Assembly: GCF_023856365.1 (NCBI RefSeq)
Contig: NC_064555.1
Location: 16,936,254-17,000,253 of the forward strand
Direction: 5' to 3'
Length of the DNA stretch: 64,000 nt
Source: Brienomyrus brachyistius
Lineage: Eukaryota; Chordata; Actinopteri; Osteoglossiformes; Mormyridae
A program made the translations under genes and the position numbers. The notes beneath the pieces were generated by a model that had not been told where the DNA came from, ran no database searches, and saw only the letters and a list, made by a program, of their open reading frames with translations. The number at the start of each line of letters is the position of its first letter. The first letter of the stretch is position 1. Of the stretch, positions 36,182 through 49,440 are shown one piece after another.

Positions 36182-37475
36182 TCATGGACGTATCTCCTCC
36201 TTGCCGGCGTGGTGCTTTGGAGGCGTGTAGGATCCCTCTTTTATCAGTTTCTCACGCTGAGTCCGGATTTCATACAGGCGTTTTTGCTGCAGAGAGAAAG
36301 CAGTTCTTACGATTTACTCTTAATAGCTACAACATTTAATAAAATTCATAAATCCATTCTTCTTGCAATTGCTTGTCCTTGTCAGAGTCACAATATTGCC
36401 AGAAGTCCATCTCGGGCACATGGGACACAGGATAGAAATACACCCAGGATGTAGGACTCACGCATACACACACTAACGCACACGCGCAAACACACACAGA
36501 CTCACACACACCAAATCATACTTTGCAGAGTTGCAGGGGTATGGAGCCTATCTTGAAAACTATGGGCCAATAAGAAACACCAACTTGCCAAACCACATAT
36601 TTTTGGACTGTGGGAAGACACCTATACAACACGGAGCAAACAGGAAAACGCCGCACGAAATCCCTGGAAACCAAATATAAATCCAAAGAAAAATGTCTGT
36701 ATGTTTATGTTCAATCTGACAGAATGAGGTCAGCCAAGGAGAAACATCTCATTAGCTGGTAGGAAATTCCAGACGTGGTGTTTTAGAGATGCTTCAGCAT
36801 TACGTCTAAAGCCAGTCAAAGCCTGCTGAGCAAACTAACCAATCAGCAATCCCCGGCTTCCTGATTACGCTTAGGGTCAGTCTCCCTGCGCGGCTCACTC
36901 CATCAGCTTCTCCCTGGTCTTCCTCATGTCCCTGTGCAGGACAGCTTAATGGCAGAAGCACTACTTCACTCTGCACACACCTAAGCAGAAGCCCACTCTG
37001 CTGGACCCCCTTCTCTCCCACAGGACAACTTCAGGACAGCTCAAAGGCTGCAACATTCAACAGGCTTCTTGGAAGCCTTCATAGAAATGACTGACCCTTA
37101 ACTCTCAACCGTGTGTGTGTGTGTCTCAAAGGAGACCGTGATGGGATATGCAAAAAGCAGCCTTGTACCTGCATTTGTACAAACGGCAAATAAAGCATGA
37201 TTTCAGTTTTCCTTTTTTCCATTTCTCTGGTCAAGACGGAGTTCTGGGCTCAGACTCACCATCTTCTGCCGGTGCATGCACTCGTAGAAGTCCTCGAACT
37301 CCACCCTGCACTCTTTCCGAGCTCGGGTCTGGCCGATACCGTGTGAACACTCGATCCACTCTTTCTCGAAAGCATGGCAGCGGGCAGCGCGCTGGTATGG
37401 CTGCGGCCCGCTCTGGATCAGCATCCAGCGATCAACGTTTACACCCAACTTCTCCTGCAGGTCCACAAACGGCAT
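36182..37475 (-). CDS. ndufs5: NADH:ubiquinone oxidoreductase accessory subunit S5 (complex I)
   Basis: Two coding exons, 37475-37260 (72 codons, ending RQKM before donor GTGAGT) and 36286-36182 (34 codons plus stop, after acceptor CTGCAG), join in phase 0 to 106 residues, the length of the human protein. The family signature is clear: [17 protein letters not shown] at the start, then [17 protein letters not shown]. Cysteines at 33/43 and 56/66 form the twin CX9C motif that is oxidised on import into the intermembrane space. The C-terminus is the usual basic [14 protein letters not shown] tail. The protein is an accessory subunit on the intermembrane face of the complex I membrane arm. An AG lies four bases before the ATG, so a non-coding first exon is expected upstream. 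Confidence 0.97.
36530..36680 (-). mobile_element. Degenerate L2-like fragment in the ndufs5 intron
   Basis: TTTTTGGACTGTGGGAAGAC, followed by GGAGCAAACAGGAAAACGC, resembles the complement of the L2/SINE block GTTTTCTCCGTGT...CCACAGTCC. It lies inside the intron 36287-37259. Strongly decayed. Confidence 0.45.
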
Positions 37476-38093
37476 GGTCCTGCAGCGCAGTATGGGAGAC
37501 AACACAGGAAAATAGATTAATTTAAATATACACTTACTTTGAGGCTTTAAGAACTGTTTTTTGTTTTAATTTAGCCCCTTTTCAAATTAGTTTAACGAAC
37601 GCTATATATGTACAGTATATACACACGTAGATCTTATTTATAAATATGTTCGTGAATTGTCAGCACAAAAAGAAAAACATAATACATAAAATGTAACGTA
37701 TGAACTTGATTAACTACAAAAAAATATTATAAGATACATAATAATATTAACAATATAACAGATTAACCAAACAGTAAACAGCTAATGCACACGGCAAACT
37801 ATAAAATGATATTATGCTAGGCAAACAGTCTGAATGGCAAAGATGATTTGTCGTCAATTAACGAACACCTTGAATTTTTTACGAAAAACTGGCAAAGAAC
37901 ACCACAAATATATAAAAAGGTCAGCTGTCTTCATGCGGATACCTGCGAAAAAATCTACAACGCTAAATCTGCTACTTGGCTTAAGACAAAAATTACGTCT
38001 TAACACATATAATTAATTCTATATATACGTAAACAAAAATCAAAATGGCACAAAATTATGAATACAGATTATGTAGTTTTGGACAGCGTTTAC

Positions 38094-38220
38094 CTTAATT
38101 AAAGGAGATCTCTTTAACCTTCCGTGAAGCCCTAATGCTTTACGGCAAATCCCGACAGTGCCCCACAGCGAGGTGTTGTGTCGTTACTTTTGCAGCACTG
38201 ACGTAAATTGCAGATCTGGA
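38094..38220 (-). promoter_or_regulatory. ndufs5: Candidate ndufs5 promoter and non-coding first exon
   Basis: About 600 bases upstream of the coding exon, the minus strand reads TTTAATTAAG then GTAAAC, a possible donor. It is preceded by ACGGAAGG (an ETS-like core, common at mitochondrial-gene promoters) and a GACGTAAATT-like stretch. The arrangement fits the known NDUFS5 layout with an untranslated first exon, but the exact transcription start cannot be read. Confidence 0.35.
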
Positions 38221-39120
38221 TAGCTCTATGTAATAAAACGTCACTGTAGCATATTGAAGTATTGCTTCCTAATGGTATATATGCGTTTGACTTTTATTGG
38301 TACATACCATTGATACATACAAATGGCGTTATTTTTCCTAAAACAGCCTGGAGGAAGGTGTAGAGAGGGTTTGATGCCATCCCAGATACACTCGGGAAAG
38401 ACCAGTGAAAAGCACCATCTGCAGATTCCAGGTAGCCCCAAGCTGTCACAGAGGAATCTGCTCATTAGCAAGATTATCCAGGCTAAAGCAGGTACCCCCT
38501 GCCCAGAACAGACAGAGTCCTGGCAGGTCAGACATGTTCTGGTTAATAGCGGTTGTAAACAAAGGACCGCCAACTCTCACGCTTCTGGCGTGTCACTCAC
38601 GCTTTCAGACTCTCTCGCTCATGCAAGAAATCTTAGGGAAAATCTATCAAAATTAGCTATATCAAAAGTATGAAGTTTGCAAACCCTATAGACTATTTAC
38701 AAGATAATAAAACGTGTGTATGTGTGTGCAGACTTGTCTCAAATTCGAAATCTCACTCCAGTCACTGACCAAAGTTGGCAACCGTTTAAACATCAGGGTC
38801 ATGGTGGGACCAATGGCATGAGGATGGATGGATTTTAATGGTCTTCTTTTTAATGGTCTCCCTCCCATCCTGGTGCAGTACAGCGTCTCCGGACAGGTGC
38901 AAGCTGGCTTAGACAACTTACCATTCAAAGGCTGGTTTAATGTATGTAGCCACAGTATAAGGAAAGCAAAATTAACCAATGATATGTAGTGAAAACGGAG
39001 ACTGCTCAGAGAGTCCAGCTGTTCAAGTTCAGCATCTGTTTGACAGGATCTATCAGGGGCTACACACTGCCCCCTCCTGACACACACACAGACACACACA
39101 TGCTTTAGCAGAACATTGTG
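38221..39120. other. Intergenic stretch between rnf19b and ndufs5
   Basis: No gene is recognised. Two overlapping forward frames at 38323-38673 show no family resemblance. A short (CA)n lies near 39080-39100. Confidence 0.35.
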
Positions 39121-39126
39121 TTTATT
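39121..39126 (-). terminator. rnf19b: Candidate rnf19b polyadenylation signal
   Basis: AATAAA on the minus strand, 1.34 kb past the stop codon. The 3' UTR would include a C20 run (39687-39706, plus strand) and a short TATATA patch. Other signals closer or further away cannot be excluded. Confidence 0.35.
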
Positions 39127-40469
39127 TCCCAATAGTCAGCCTTCGCAATCCTAAGGGCCAGAACCCATACAGGGGCAAACCAACAGCAGGAAATACAGAC
39201 TCATGTCATATTGCTATTTAAATATAGATATTTTTAATTAATATTTAACAGGTAATTGTCTTTTATTTCGTAATTGTTTTTGCGGTACTATGATTATTTC
39301 AGAACTTCAACCTTAGGTACATTCATGTAGTTACCCCAAAGGCGGAGGGAAGCGGACCTGGAGCACAGAGACATACCGGACTGCACATGCCATAATGGAA
39401 CGGGCGTGACTGACGAATGTCCAACCACTACACACAAATGCACAATGACCGTGACCTGAGATGCATCCCGAGACCCAAAGTGAGGCACGTGGAAGAGAAA
39501 CAGAAAGAGGGCGGGGTCTCCGTTATACACAAAAGGTTCTCTTCCCTCTTCAAAGCCTTGCTTATCACGCCCCACTGCCCCGTGAGCATCATGAAAACCA
39601 CGATAGTAAAAACCAATATATATATATAACACATACACATGACAGACAGAAAAACAACATGGTAAAGTGCACAAGTGCTGCCCACACCCCCCCCCCCCCC
39701 CCCCCCAGTGTTGGATGACGGTAGTTTAAGTCTGGCAGCTGACTTCTCCCCCCCGTCCACATCAGTGCCATGTGCGCTGATTCAGTGGTGCGGTTCCGAG
39801 TGATACAATACAGCTGCCCCCCTGTCCACAAACCTGGCAGGCAGGCCGGTAGGGGACAGACGGTGTATCAGTCGGTCAGGAACCTCAGCACCCCCCCCAC
39901 ACTATAACAGACATGGAAACACACATATGCTCTGGCACATACATACATACACGCAACCATGCAGTCTCATGCTTCCCGCATTTAGTACAATTTTCCAGGT
40001 AGGTCAGATACAAATATGGTAAAAGATGTGCCAATCCGAATCGGTACGAACGGCAAGAGACGCGAAGTCCCATGTAGCCGGAAAGCCCCACTCTGCCACC
40101 GTCCCAGGCGTGCTCCCGCTGGGGTGTGCTTGGTGACACGCTCTGTATATCTCCCCCATCACCCTGTTTTTTTTGCAACACTTCTCTTCCTGTCTTTTTA
40201 ATTTTTTTTTTGCTAAAGGAGCCAAGGCATTTTTGCACCACAAAGAATTAAAGAAAGAAAGAGGTAGAACCCTGTAAATGTCGTGCAGGGTGACAGACAG
40301 ACAGGCGCGGGCCACTAGGGGGCATCAGATGAGAGTAAAAATTGGGCTCTAGGACCAAAAGAGTCCAAATGAAAAAAACAGAAAGTGAGAGAAATAAATG
40401 TATCAAAAAACTGAACTCAGAACACAGAAGACCGACAGGACACATGGAGATCTAGCCAGCCCTGCCCCC

Positions 40470-43400
40470 TCATGCATACAGCATCATGTTGTCAGGGCAG
40501 TGCAGGCTGTCTGCTGAGGCTGGTGCTCGGCATGTGGGAGGAGCCGGTGGGCGGGGCACAGAAGGTGGAGGCGGGGCCTGTCCTCCCCGAGGGTGTGGGG
40601 AGTCGGCGCCGTCGTCAGAGGTGAGCTCAGCGATATCGTCCGACTGGGTGTCGGACATCTCCAGATCGCTGCGGATGCTCTCGGGCTGCGCCAGCGTGGC
40701 GTCTCGACATGCCCCCCCGGCCAGCGATGCCCCCGGCGACAGGCCCAGCGACGAGGCTGACAGCAGGCCCCCCCGACGCGAGCTGCAGTCCTGAGGCTCC
40801 TCCTCCTGACCGGGCAGCATGGGGACCGTGGGCTGGGCCAGATCTTCCTCGCTGGCCAGACACAGGTGACTCGGTTTGGTTTCGATGTCCACCTGGATCT
40901 CCAGGTTGGTGCCATCCCTGGAAAGCAGGAGAGGCGTGTGAGAAACTGGGCAGACACACGGCCTGCAGAGACACTCAAAGCATTTCAACAAAGGGCTTCA
41001 GCTCCCTGCCAAACATCTCACAGATTCCTTATTTCTTATAACTCATTTATCTGTTTCTCTTACTTGCTTTACAGGGTTCACACTTCATTTTATTAATATA
41101 CTGTCACATCTCTGCACAACCTACTACATTTTGCACATGTAAATAACACAGTCTTCAGTCTCCTTCTCCAGCCACTGTTTTGTCTTATTGCACACACATG
41201 CATTTTATGTCGTTCTGTGTACTTTTTGTAGTTGTGTGTTGATTTATGCAACACGATGGTCCTGGAGAAACATTGTATCGTGTAACTGTGTATTGTACTA
41301 ATTGTATATGGTTTAAATTACAGTAAAAAGCCACTTTACTTGATATTTATCTCATGAATGTGGTCAGCTGACACTATAACCCAAAGCCACTACAAAACAT
41401 TTGCAGCTGGATGATGACTGGCTCAGGTTCACCTTTTCTCAAGGTACAACAGCAGCAACCCTCCATGGGAAGTGAACAGCAGCTAATCGGACCATGACGT
41501 CCGCAACCAAAATGCAGTCAGTCCCAAATGAGCATCACAGGAATGGTTACCTTTCCTTACAAAGGCCTGGGAGGCCTGGAATGCTCAGTAAGACCAAGGC
41601 ACCAGCCACTGGAAATGAACCAATCAGAGGCAGCGTGGGACCGGCTCACCTGTCGGGTAGCGTGTAGGATGAGGCGATGGAGCCAGCCATGCCACGCGTA
41701 CTGGCGCAGTCGCTGGCAGTACCCATGCTGCCCGTCTCCCTCCGTGCCCCTTCCTTTTCCAGCTCCCTCGCCTGCACCTCCAACCTGGAAGATACGCCGG
41801 GAAATGTGCCCATCAAACTCCAAACCCCTGCAGCTCACCGGGCTCAGAAACGCCACCTTGTACAGCACTGCGCCTCCACCGGGGGTCCTGGCCTTTTATC
41901 ACTCTGAGGTCATGTTACGCACTCTGAGGTTTTCTGTTTCAAAACCACAATTCGCTAAGGAATCAGTGCAAAATGACATGCACTGTAACATACACAGTAC
42001 AAAAGTGACACACACTGTAACATACATTGTGTCAACCAACAGGCAGCCAAAGAAAATTAGCTTCTTTTCCTGGGCACATGTATACTAGCTGCCTAGATAA
42101 ACAGCCTTAAACATCTTCTTTGACTGCCTACGGCTTTTGCACAGTGCTGCGTTCTCTCCTGCCTGCACTAACTGCCCTCTCCTTCTCCTGTACCTGCTGT
42201 ATTTGCCTGCTCTGGTCCCCAGGGCCCCTCCAGCCAGTGCGTTGAAGCGGGGTGTGTCTCCCAGGCCCCCAGGGGCCACTGAGAGCCCCTCACTGGGCGA
42301 GGTGGTACTGAGGCCACTGGCTGCTCCCTCCAGGCTGCTCTCCCCAAGGCTGGGGGACTTCAGTGCCCGCCAGGCATCCGCCACTGAGTGGATTACGATA
42401 AAAAACAATTAGATCCCCGGCCAGAAATCCACGCAGTCTGATTGGCCAGCAGAGCATGTCAATCAGGCTTAGCTCACCTGTGATTGGTCCGTCGTCCTCA
42501 TCAAAGTCTATCCTGACGCCCCGACCCTTGCCCCTGCTCACGCCACAGCCCCCACCTCGGCAGAGGGATATGGGCACCACACCGTACACGTAGGCCAGCA
42601 TGATGGGAACGCCGATACCTAAAGGAGTAGTAGAAAGAGGCAGAGTCTTCAGAACCACACAGTGGACTGGAGGGATTCGGGGTCTGGGAGGCTGTGCTGG
42701 GCAGTGCTGACATGTGCGGCTGTGACACCTTACCGACGCTGACGGCGGCTATAACGGGTGCGGTGATGATGGAGAGAGCGACACCCCCAGTGATGGCCAG
42801 GTTCCGCCGGTGCAGGGACGTCTTCTTCCCCTCATAGTGGGAGTGAATCTGAGGCGGATACAGAGACACCCCTCAGCGAAAGCCTGCTTATGGCCCCTGC
42901 ACCACCTCATTCACCATGGGCACCCAGGCCTGCAGTACTCATGATCTGCCACACGAGCGTGCTAAAGAGACACTTATCCGATATAATAAATCGATACCAA
43001 TCTTGCCATTTCCGTATAATAAAACACAACTGTATGCTGTACAATAAAACACAATCGTTTGTTTAATAGTGCTCGTGCCATAACTACATAGCTTGCTCTG
43101 CTCTTCTTTTGAACACGAAATCGAAGTATTTTGCCTGTTTTTCCATCTACATTTCCTGTCTGACACAGAAAGTGAAATCCATCACCGGAGCAAAGGGCAA
43201 CAGGCCTGACTGACTCATCCACCCCCTTCTGTGACGCCTTGCCAAGGTTTCCGAGGCCCTTGGAACGTTCTGCCCTGGCCTTTCCTGCTGAGGACGATGG
43301 CAGAGGCAGACAAGCCGCTTTTCACGCACCTTACGGCCCACGTAGACCGGGATGCCTATGACCATGGCGGGCAGGGCGATGCCGGCGATGAGGGTGATGC

Positions 43401-46400
43401 CGATGGGAGCGCCGATCAGGGTGCCCAACTGCCACAGGATCTTCTTCTTCCTGCTCCACGGCTTCTTTCCCCAGAAGGTGCAGCCTGACGGACTGTGGAG
43501 CAAAAAGGAACAGAAATAAATTATTTGCATTTTATTTACAGAGCAGATGGTTTTACCAGGGTCAGCCAAAAACTGGTGGGCTCATGGGCCTAATGGTGAC
43601 ATCACTCCCCTGACCATGGGGCAACAACCTTCCAGTCAGAGACACAGAATCCTCTAATCCACACGCACATTTTAACAGGCCTGGAAACTCTTTAAATTTC
43701 ATCAGAAGCCAGGTTAAAAAAACGGATGCTAAGCAGGCATTAAGAGAACAGGGCGCCGATGGCCGTTTGCCATATTTGTTTAAGCCACGGCTGGTCTAAA
43801 CCGGTTGGGAAAGAACACAGCCCTGCCATCCCACAATCCACTCCCCATTCTCCTGGCCAATAGACACACTGCTGAAGCATGTCACCACGGGTAAGTCCCA
43901 CAGAACCAAAAGTGACAGCAGACATCAGATATCACACAGCCTTTGAACAGGAATGACAAGACCAACCCAGCCATCCGGTACCATCTGGTACCATCCGGTA
44001 AGCCAAAGAGAAAGCAAAACACATCCATTATACACCTGCTGACGGATGGGATTCTGTCAACGTTTTGGGATTACCAGCCTTAACCTGAAAATCAGCTCTT
44101 TGTTAATCCGTAAACTGAGAAAAATCTAGAATGAAATGATGATGTTTACATTTTAAGAGCATGAAATCTGAGAGTTTGGTTTCAATTTTAATGCATTAAA
44201 CTGATTTTTGCAGTCAAAAAAATGGTACTGTTTGTCTGCGTAAGACAGGACAATGCTGTATTATTCAAATTCAATCACGTGGGGACATATTTTGGACATC
44301 TTAACACACAGGGACCAATGCCATTTGCATGGCATAAAGAAACCCCAGATTCCAAATACTCACCAAGGCCCTCCATCTGTTCCCCTGGCCACGCCCTGAT
44401 CCATCCCTGGCCCCTCCCCCATGGTCCACCTGGCCCTCCCTGGCCCCTCCCCCACGGTCCACCTGGCCCTCCCTAGCCCCTCCCCCACGGTCCACCTGGC
44501 CCTCCCTAGCCCCTCCCCCACGGTCCACCTGGCCCTCCCTGGCCCCTCCCCCACGGTCCACCTGGCCCTCCCTAGCCCCTCCCCCACGGTCCACCTGGCC
44601 CTCCCTAGCCCCTCCCCCACGGTCCACCTGGACCTCCCTGGCCCCCCCCCCACGGTCCACCTGGCCCTCCCTAGCCCCTCCCCCACGGTCCACCTGGCCC
44701 TCCCTGGCCCCTCCCCCACGGTCCACCTGGCCCTCCCTAGCCCCTCCCCCACGGTCCACCTGGCCCTCCCTAGCCCCTCCCCCACGGTCCACCTGACCCT
44801 CTCTAGCCCCTCCCCCACGGTCCACCTGACCCTCTCTAGCCCCTCCCCCACGGTCCACCCGACCCTCCCTGGCCCCTCCCCCACAGTCCACCTGACCCCT
44901 CCCTGGCCTCCCCCCCACGGTCTGCCTGGCTCATCCCTGGCCCCTACTCAGTTGCCCCCCCCAGTACCTGAGGTAGTGCAGGTCAGAGATCTCCTTCATG
45001 CACAGCCAGCAGAACTCACAGCCGCACACGGCGCAGGTCATGTGGTTGCAGCTGCCGTCGTTCATCTTGATGATGTAGGCGCCGCAGCGAGGACAGGGCT
45101 TGATGTCATCAGCTGGAGATGAAGCAGAGCCCAGGCAGAAGCCTGCAGTTAGGATAACTCCACGGGGGAGGGGGCAGCGGCATCCTCCCTGTACGCGAGC
45201 TCAATACCGGTCGAGCTCCTTTATAACATCAGGCTGAAGGATGCAGCGATTCTCCAAACGTTTATTTAAAGCAGAAATGTGACGCAATTCGCTGAGGTAG
45301 AAGCCGGTAAAGCTGTTGGTGAAATGCAGCCTCTTTGGAAAGTACAACCACAGCCTTGTGAGTATCAGCAGAAGCTCGTTCTGTCTATTTATACGCTTAC
45401 AAGGATCATCTTTCCCCACCATAGTGGTCGGGCTTGGGGGGCTCTGCCTGGCCCCTGCTGATGCAGAAAGCACCGAGGAGCCCGGAGAATAACATGGCCC
45501 CCGGCTCTGCTCGCCGTCTGTCTAACCCTACAGCTTCTGAAGCTTCAAAGGCTGGTCCCAGGGCTTCAATCTGCAGCCTCCATGTCAAGCATTTCCAGTC
45601 GTCACTTTACACACTGATAACTGTTCTGTGTGAAAGCCACTGAAAGAGAGGCTCTGAAAGCGGTGATAGAAATGGCGGCGAGGCAGACAGCAGGGAGCCC
45701 ATATCAGCATGGATATAAACAGGCAGACAGACTGGCGGGCAGATGGACTCACCAGGCCCCTGGTCCTGGGCATAGCTGGGCGAGTGGCTGCTGTGAGCAC
45801 GCAGTGAGAGCGCCCTCTGCTGGCGGGCAGAGTCACACGTCTGGTTGGGGTGCCACACCTGCTTGCAGTGGTAGCAGAACTCAGCCCCGCAACCCTCCCT
45901 AAGGCACAGGAGCCGGGGGCAGCTGGCGCAGCCAGAGGCGATCACAGCGAACCTGGGGGGGGGAGGGTTACAACGAATGTAAATCATCCTAGTTTAGACG
46001 GTGCGATTAGGTGGCCACTATGCCAATACTGTAGGTTTAAAAAAGCCCCCCCCCACCCCACACACACACACACATATGCACAGCAGTTTCATCATTTCTC
46101 CATGCAAACAACTTCACTATCAGATGTTTGTTCTCCTCGCATTCTCTCGTCTTCCTGCACATTCTCCTGTATCCAGGCTGCAGGCTTCCATGACCTTTAC
46201 GGAGGGATGAAGCACAAGGTGCGTGGAAGATTCGTTTCCCCCAGGAGGGTGAACAGACCCATTAGATTCAGGGAATGGGGGGTGGGGTGGGACGGGATGA
46301 AGGGGGGGGGGGTTGGGAGTCAGAATCATGACGGGTCCGCGGAGTGCAGCTTGGCTATTTGGGCTCTGCCTGATAGCTAAGGGACTGAGACCCGGAAAAC

Positions 46401-47581
46401 ACAAGAGCCAGACATGGTGTAGCGAGGAAGAGAGAAACCGTCTGTGTGTTAAGGAAGGCAGACGAGGCCACGTACTGGTCACGGTCAGGCGAGAGAGCTC
46501 AGATCCTGACGACGCAGGGCCAACCGCCCGTCAGCCATGCCAGATCCCCCCGCCCGCCCGCCCGCCCGCCTGCCCGCCCGCCTGCCAGACACATCCTCGC
46601 TTCCTTTTGTTTGCCAATCACAGTATGCCCCACCCCATTGCTGCTCCACCAATCAGAGTGTCTCCCTAGAAAGCTCAGCCAACACCCGGCTACTCTTCAG
46701 TCACACCCATGAGGGAATGATGAGGAAGAAAACGGTGTCAATGGATTAGGGCGATGAGGGACGAGAGGCCACGGGAGCCTGAGGAAGGGCTGCGCTTTCA
46801 GCCGCATCTCATAAAGACTGCAATCACGCGCCTCGCCTTCGCAACTGAGCTGCATTTTCGGTTCAAATGCAAATGAGAGAACATTCACAGACACACACAC
46901 GCAAGACGCATGAATGAAACTGGCCCAGACATATGCAGAGGTAAAGACATACACACACACAGACTCAGATACACTCTCACACATACTTGGATATAATCAC
47001 ACACACAAGCATATATACACACTCGGATACACTCACAATGCCAATAAGTAGGTACCAATCACCTTAATTAAATCCCAGCCCTCCGGTTACCCCGGCAACC
47101 TTTCCTCTGTATTGCATCCCAGTTGCCGTAGCAACTGAAAGCCCAAGGAATAAGTAAAAAGTCATCCTAGAGTCTGATTGGTCGTCTCATGCTGTCAATT
47201 TGATAGGACCAGTGCTGGTTGGGGATGGAGGCGTGTGTGGGGAGGGGGGGGCAGGCAGACAGGACAAAGGCAACTGACCAACAATAGCAGGGGACACGCG
47301 GCGTTCCGTCTCACATACTCACACACGCTGTGCTGATGGGGGGGGGGGTTCTTTGTTTTGGCCACAATCAACTGCCAGCTGAGACAGACCCAGCTGACTG
47401 GGGGTTACATTCCTCACAGGATGTGAAGGGCTTTGGAGACAGTGACGGGGGGGCAATACCATGACCGCAGAGAGCAGGGGGAGATGGAGAGAGCAAGCCT
47501 GAGTGTGAGGACATGAGGGACAGACTGCCCCCCTCCCCAAGTTCATGGTGACAGTCAGAACAAAGAAAGAGAGGAAGACGC

Positions 47582-47612
<31 letters not shown>

Positions 47613-48679
47613 ACACACACACACACACATATAGATCACACACACAGATGCCCTGTCCTGTGCTGACATACCCCACTGAAACACAAACACAGGCAACCCT
47701 AAGCCGACCGCATGGCACTACCCAGAATTCCCCCCACAGAGAGTCAGGGCCACAACAAAGCTGAGCTGCTCTTTGTGTCAAACAGTCACATGGGCAGTTC
47801 CTACATGCGGATCTGAACCAATTAGTAATAACAAGTAAAATGATTTAACAGCAAATATATATAAGTATATTTTATCTACTATAGGTTGTATACCTCCACC
47901 CATCTTCTAGCCACCTGTCCTGGACAAGGTCAAAGCATCTTTTTAAACTTTGTTTTGTACAAATACATTTATATACATAATATAGCTTATAACATTCATA
48001 ATGTTCAAAGGTCCAACTGAAGTGCCCCTTCAGTACCCACAGCCAGCCCCCCAGCCCCTGGTCCCCCTTACCCGCAGTCTGGGGCGGGGCACCAGCGGCA
48101 GTCTGGGTCGGCAGCCAGGCAGCGACGAAGGAGGAACTCTTCGTACTTCTCCACCAGGGCGGCGTCGTCAAGGATGAGGGCCACCTGGCGTGGGACCAGG
48201 CGCTCGGCGCACTCTGGGCAGGTGAGCTGCACGCGGCTCTCGCTGATCTCGATGCGCAGGTACTGGCGCAGACAGCACAGGCAGGAGCGGTGACTGCAGC
48301 TGAGCAGTGCGGGCAGCTGCTCGGCCGGCTGCCGCACCAGACACAGCGGGCACTCCAGCAGCTCAGCCTCCCCCGCCAGGGCACGTCCGGGCGACGCCGG
48401 CGCCATTTCCGCCTGCTCGGGGCTAGCAGGGGGTGCCTCGGGGGCTGGGGTAGCCGGTGGGGGCGGGGGCGGGGGTGGAGGAGGCTGGGGAAGCTGCTGC
48501 TGAGGCTGTGGGGCCGCTGGGGCCCCTGAAGCCCCCTTGGCCCCCCGGGGGCCCCGTTTACCGTGGAAGAGGCTGTGGAAAGAAATGCGACTCCTCCTCT
48601 TCCCCCGCCCGTGGCACTTGGGATTGGGCACCCCACTGACAGAGGAGTGTGGCGACTCCGAGTCCCTCTCAGAACCCAT
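40470..48679 (-). CDS. rnf19b: RBR-type E3 ubiquitin-protein ligase RNF19B
   Basis: Nine coding exons (48679-48072, 45952-45753, 45112-44968, 43492-43330, 42848-42734, 42618-42478, 42383-42194, 41784-41650, 40917-40470) have GT-AG borders and matching phases, and sum to 714 codons plus stop, near the human 732. Residues 1-109 are low complexity, with a ten-proline run at 66-75. RING1 spans about 110-157 (CPLC...CPEC). The IBR domain follows ([10 protein letters not shown], then [16 protein letters not shown]). RING2 begins at 276, with the probable catalytic cysteine at 291 in GSCNHMTC. Two hydrophobic stretches, about 337-368 and 393-430, are the membrane anchors. RVRIDF-like and VDIETKPS blocks mark the conserved tail. 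The enzyme forms a ubiquitin thioester and acts at ER membranes. The ak2 neighbour favours rnf19b over rnf19a. Confidence 0.96.
44398..44935. repeat. 33-bp minisatellite in rnf19b intron 3
   Basis: About 16 tandem units of 33 bp, of the form CCACGGTCCACCTGGCCCTC plus CCTAGCCCCTCCC. They begin 32 bases after the exon 3 donor (44967, minus strand) and fill a third of the 1.47-kb intron. On the transcript strand it is GGGGGAGGGGCTAGGGAGG-like, strongly G-rich. Being a multiple of 3, it leaves frames open on both strands; these are not genes. Confidence 0.95.
45953..48071 (-). other. rnf19b: rnf19b intron 1
   Basis: No additional exon is seen. It contains (CCCG)n-like sequence at 46548-46585, CA-rich patches near 46890-47035, and a compound (TC)n(CA)n microsatellite at 47581-47630. 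Confidence 0.6.
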
Positions 48680-49440
48680 TTTGGCTGGGATGATGCTCTG
48701 TCCCGGCCTCTAGCGCCCCCTTGTGACTGGATAAGAGTACCTGTCTCTGGTGTGAGCGTACCCACCGACTGTATTAGCAGAGCCTCACCGTCGACAGCCG
48801 AGCAATAAAGGAACAGCACCCCTGATTCGGCCTCCGCGCCGCTGGCGAGCTTCTCCGAATCACTTCTTCCCCCTCTCACGTTCAAGTGGAGAGCGAGAAG
48901 CAGGAGCGACGAGAGGGACGTGACCAAGAAGACAGGAACCAGCTGGCAGTAGGGGGCAGCAGACTGATGCGGGGTAGAACGGAACCCAGAGGCGCGCTCT
49001 CACCACGACAGGCCACAACCGGCGCAGCTAGACGGACGGATGGACAGGTATCGCCACCTGCACGGTCATGTGCTCCAGGAACAGCTCAGTTTCTCGTCAT
49101 TTAAAACACCTGCGCGTCTCTCGAGGTGACCGTCAAAAAACACCTGCGCCTTGCATCCCGTCCCCGCCAGCTGCGGCACGCCAAAGAAAGGAGCAGAGAC
49201 TCCCCTCGTCTGCGTCGTTCTCCTTTCTCCGCTGCAAGTCGATCTCAGATGTTCCTCTCTGTCGCGCTCAGTCCGCCTGTGAAGAGGAGAACAGGAAGTT
49301 GTTTGTGAGAACAGTCAGCGAGGAGACGGAGCATGCTCAGTTCAGCACGCCTCCGTCACTGCCTGCCCAGTCTCTCTCTCTCTGTCTCAGTTTCACATTA
49401 ACCATTTCAGGGAGGGCTGGGTGGAGGAGGCGCTGACTGA
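48680..49440 (-). promoter_or_regulatory. rnf19b: CpG-rich rnf19b 5' region
   Basis: Upstream of the rnf19b start codon the sequence stays CpG-rich to about 49300, continuing the GC-rich first exon, and falls off after a (TC)n patch at 49370-49385. Likely 5' UTR and promoter. A 351-codon frame here (47872-48927) is out of frame with rnf19b and is a shadow. Confidence 0.45.

Noticed and set aside
44301..45122. Frames of 174-233 codons through the 33-bp repeat
   Set aside because: Same cause as the 39-bp array, and it lies inside an rnf19b intron and partly overlaps its exon 3 in a wrong frame.
47872..48927. 351-codon minus-strand frame overlapping rnf19b exon 1
   Set aside because: It is in a different frame from the RING1-encoding frame, and its GC-rich translation has no family match.
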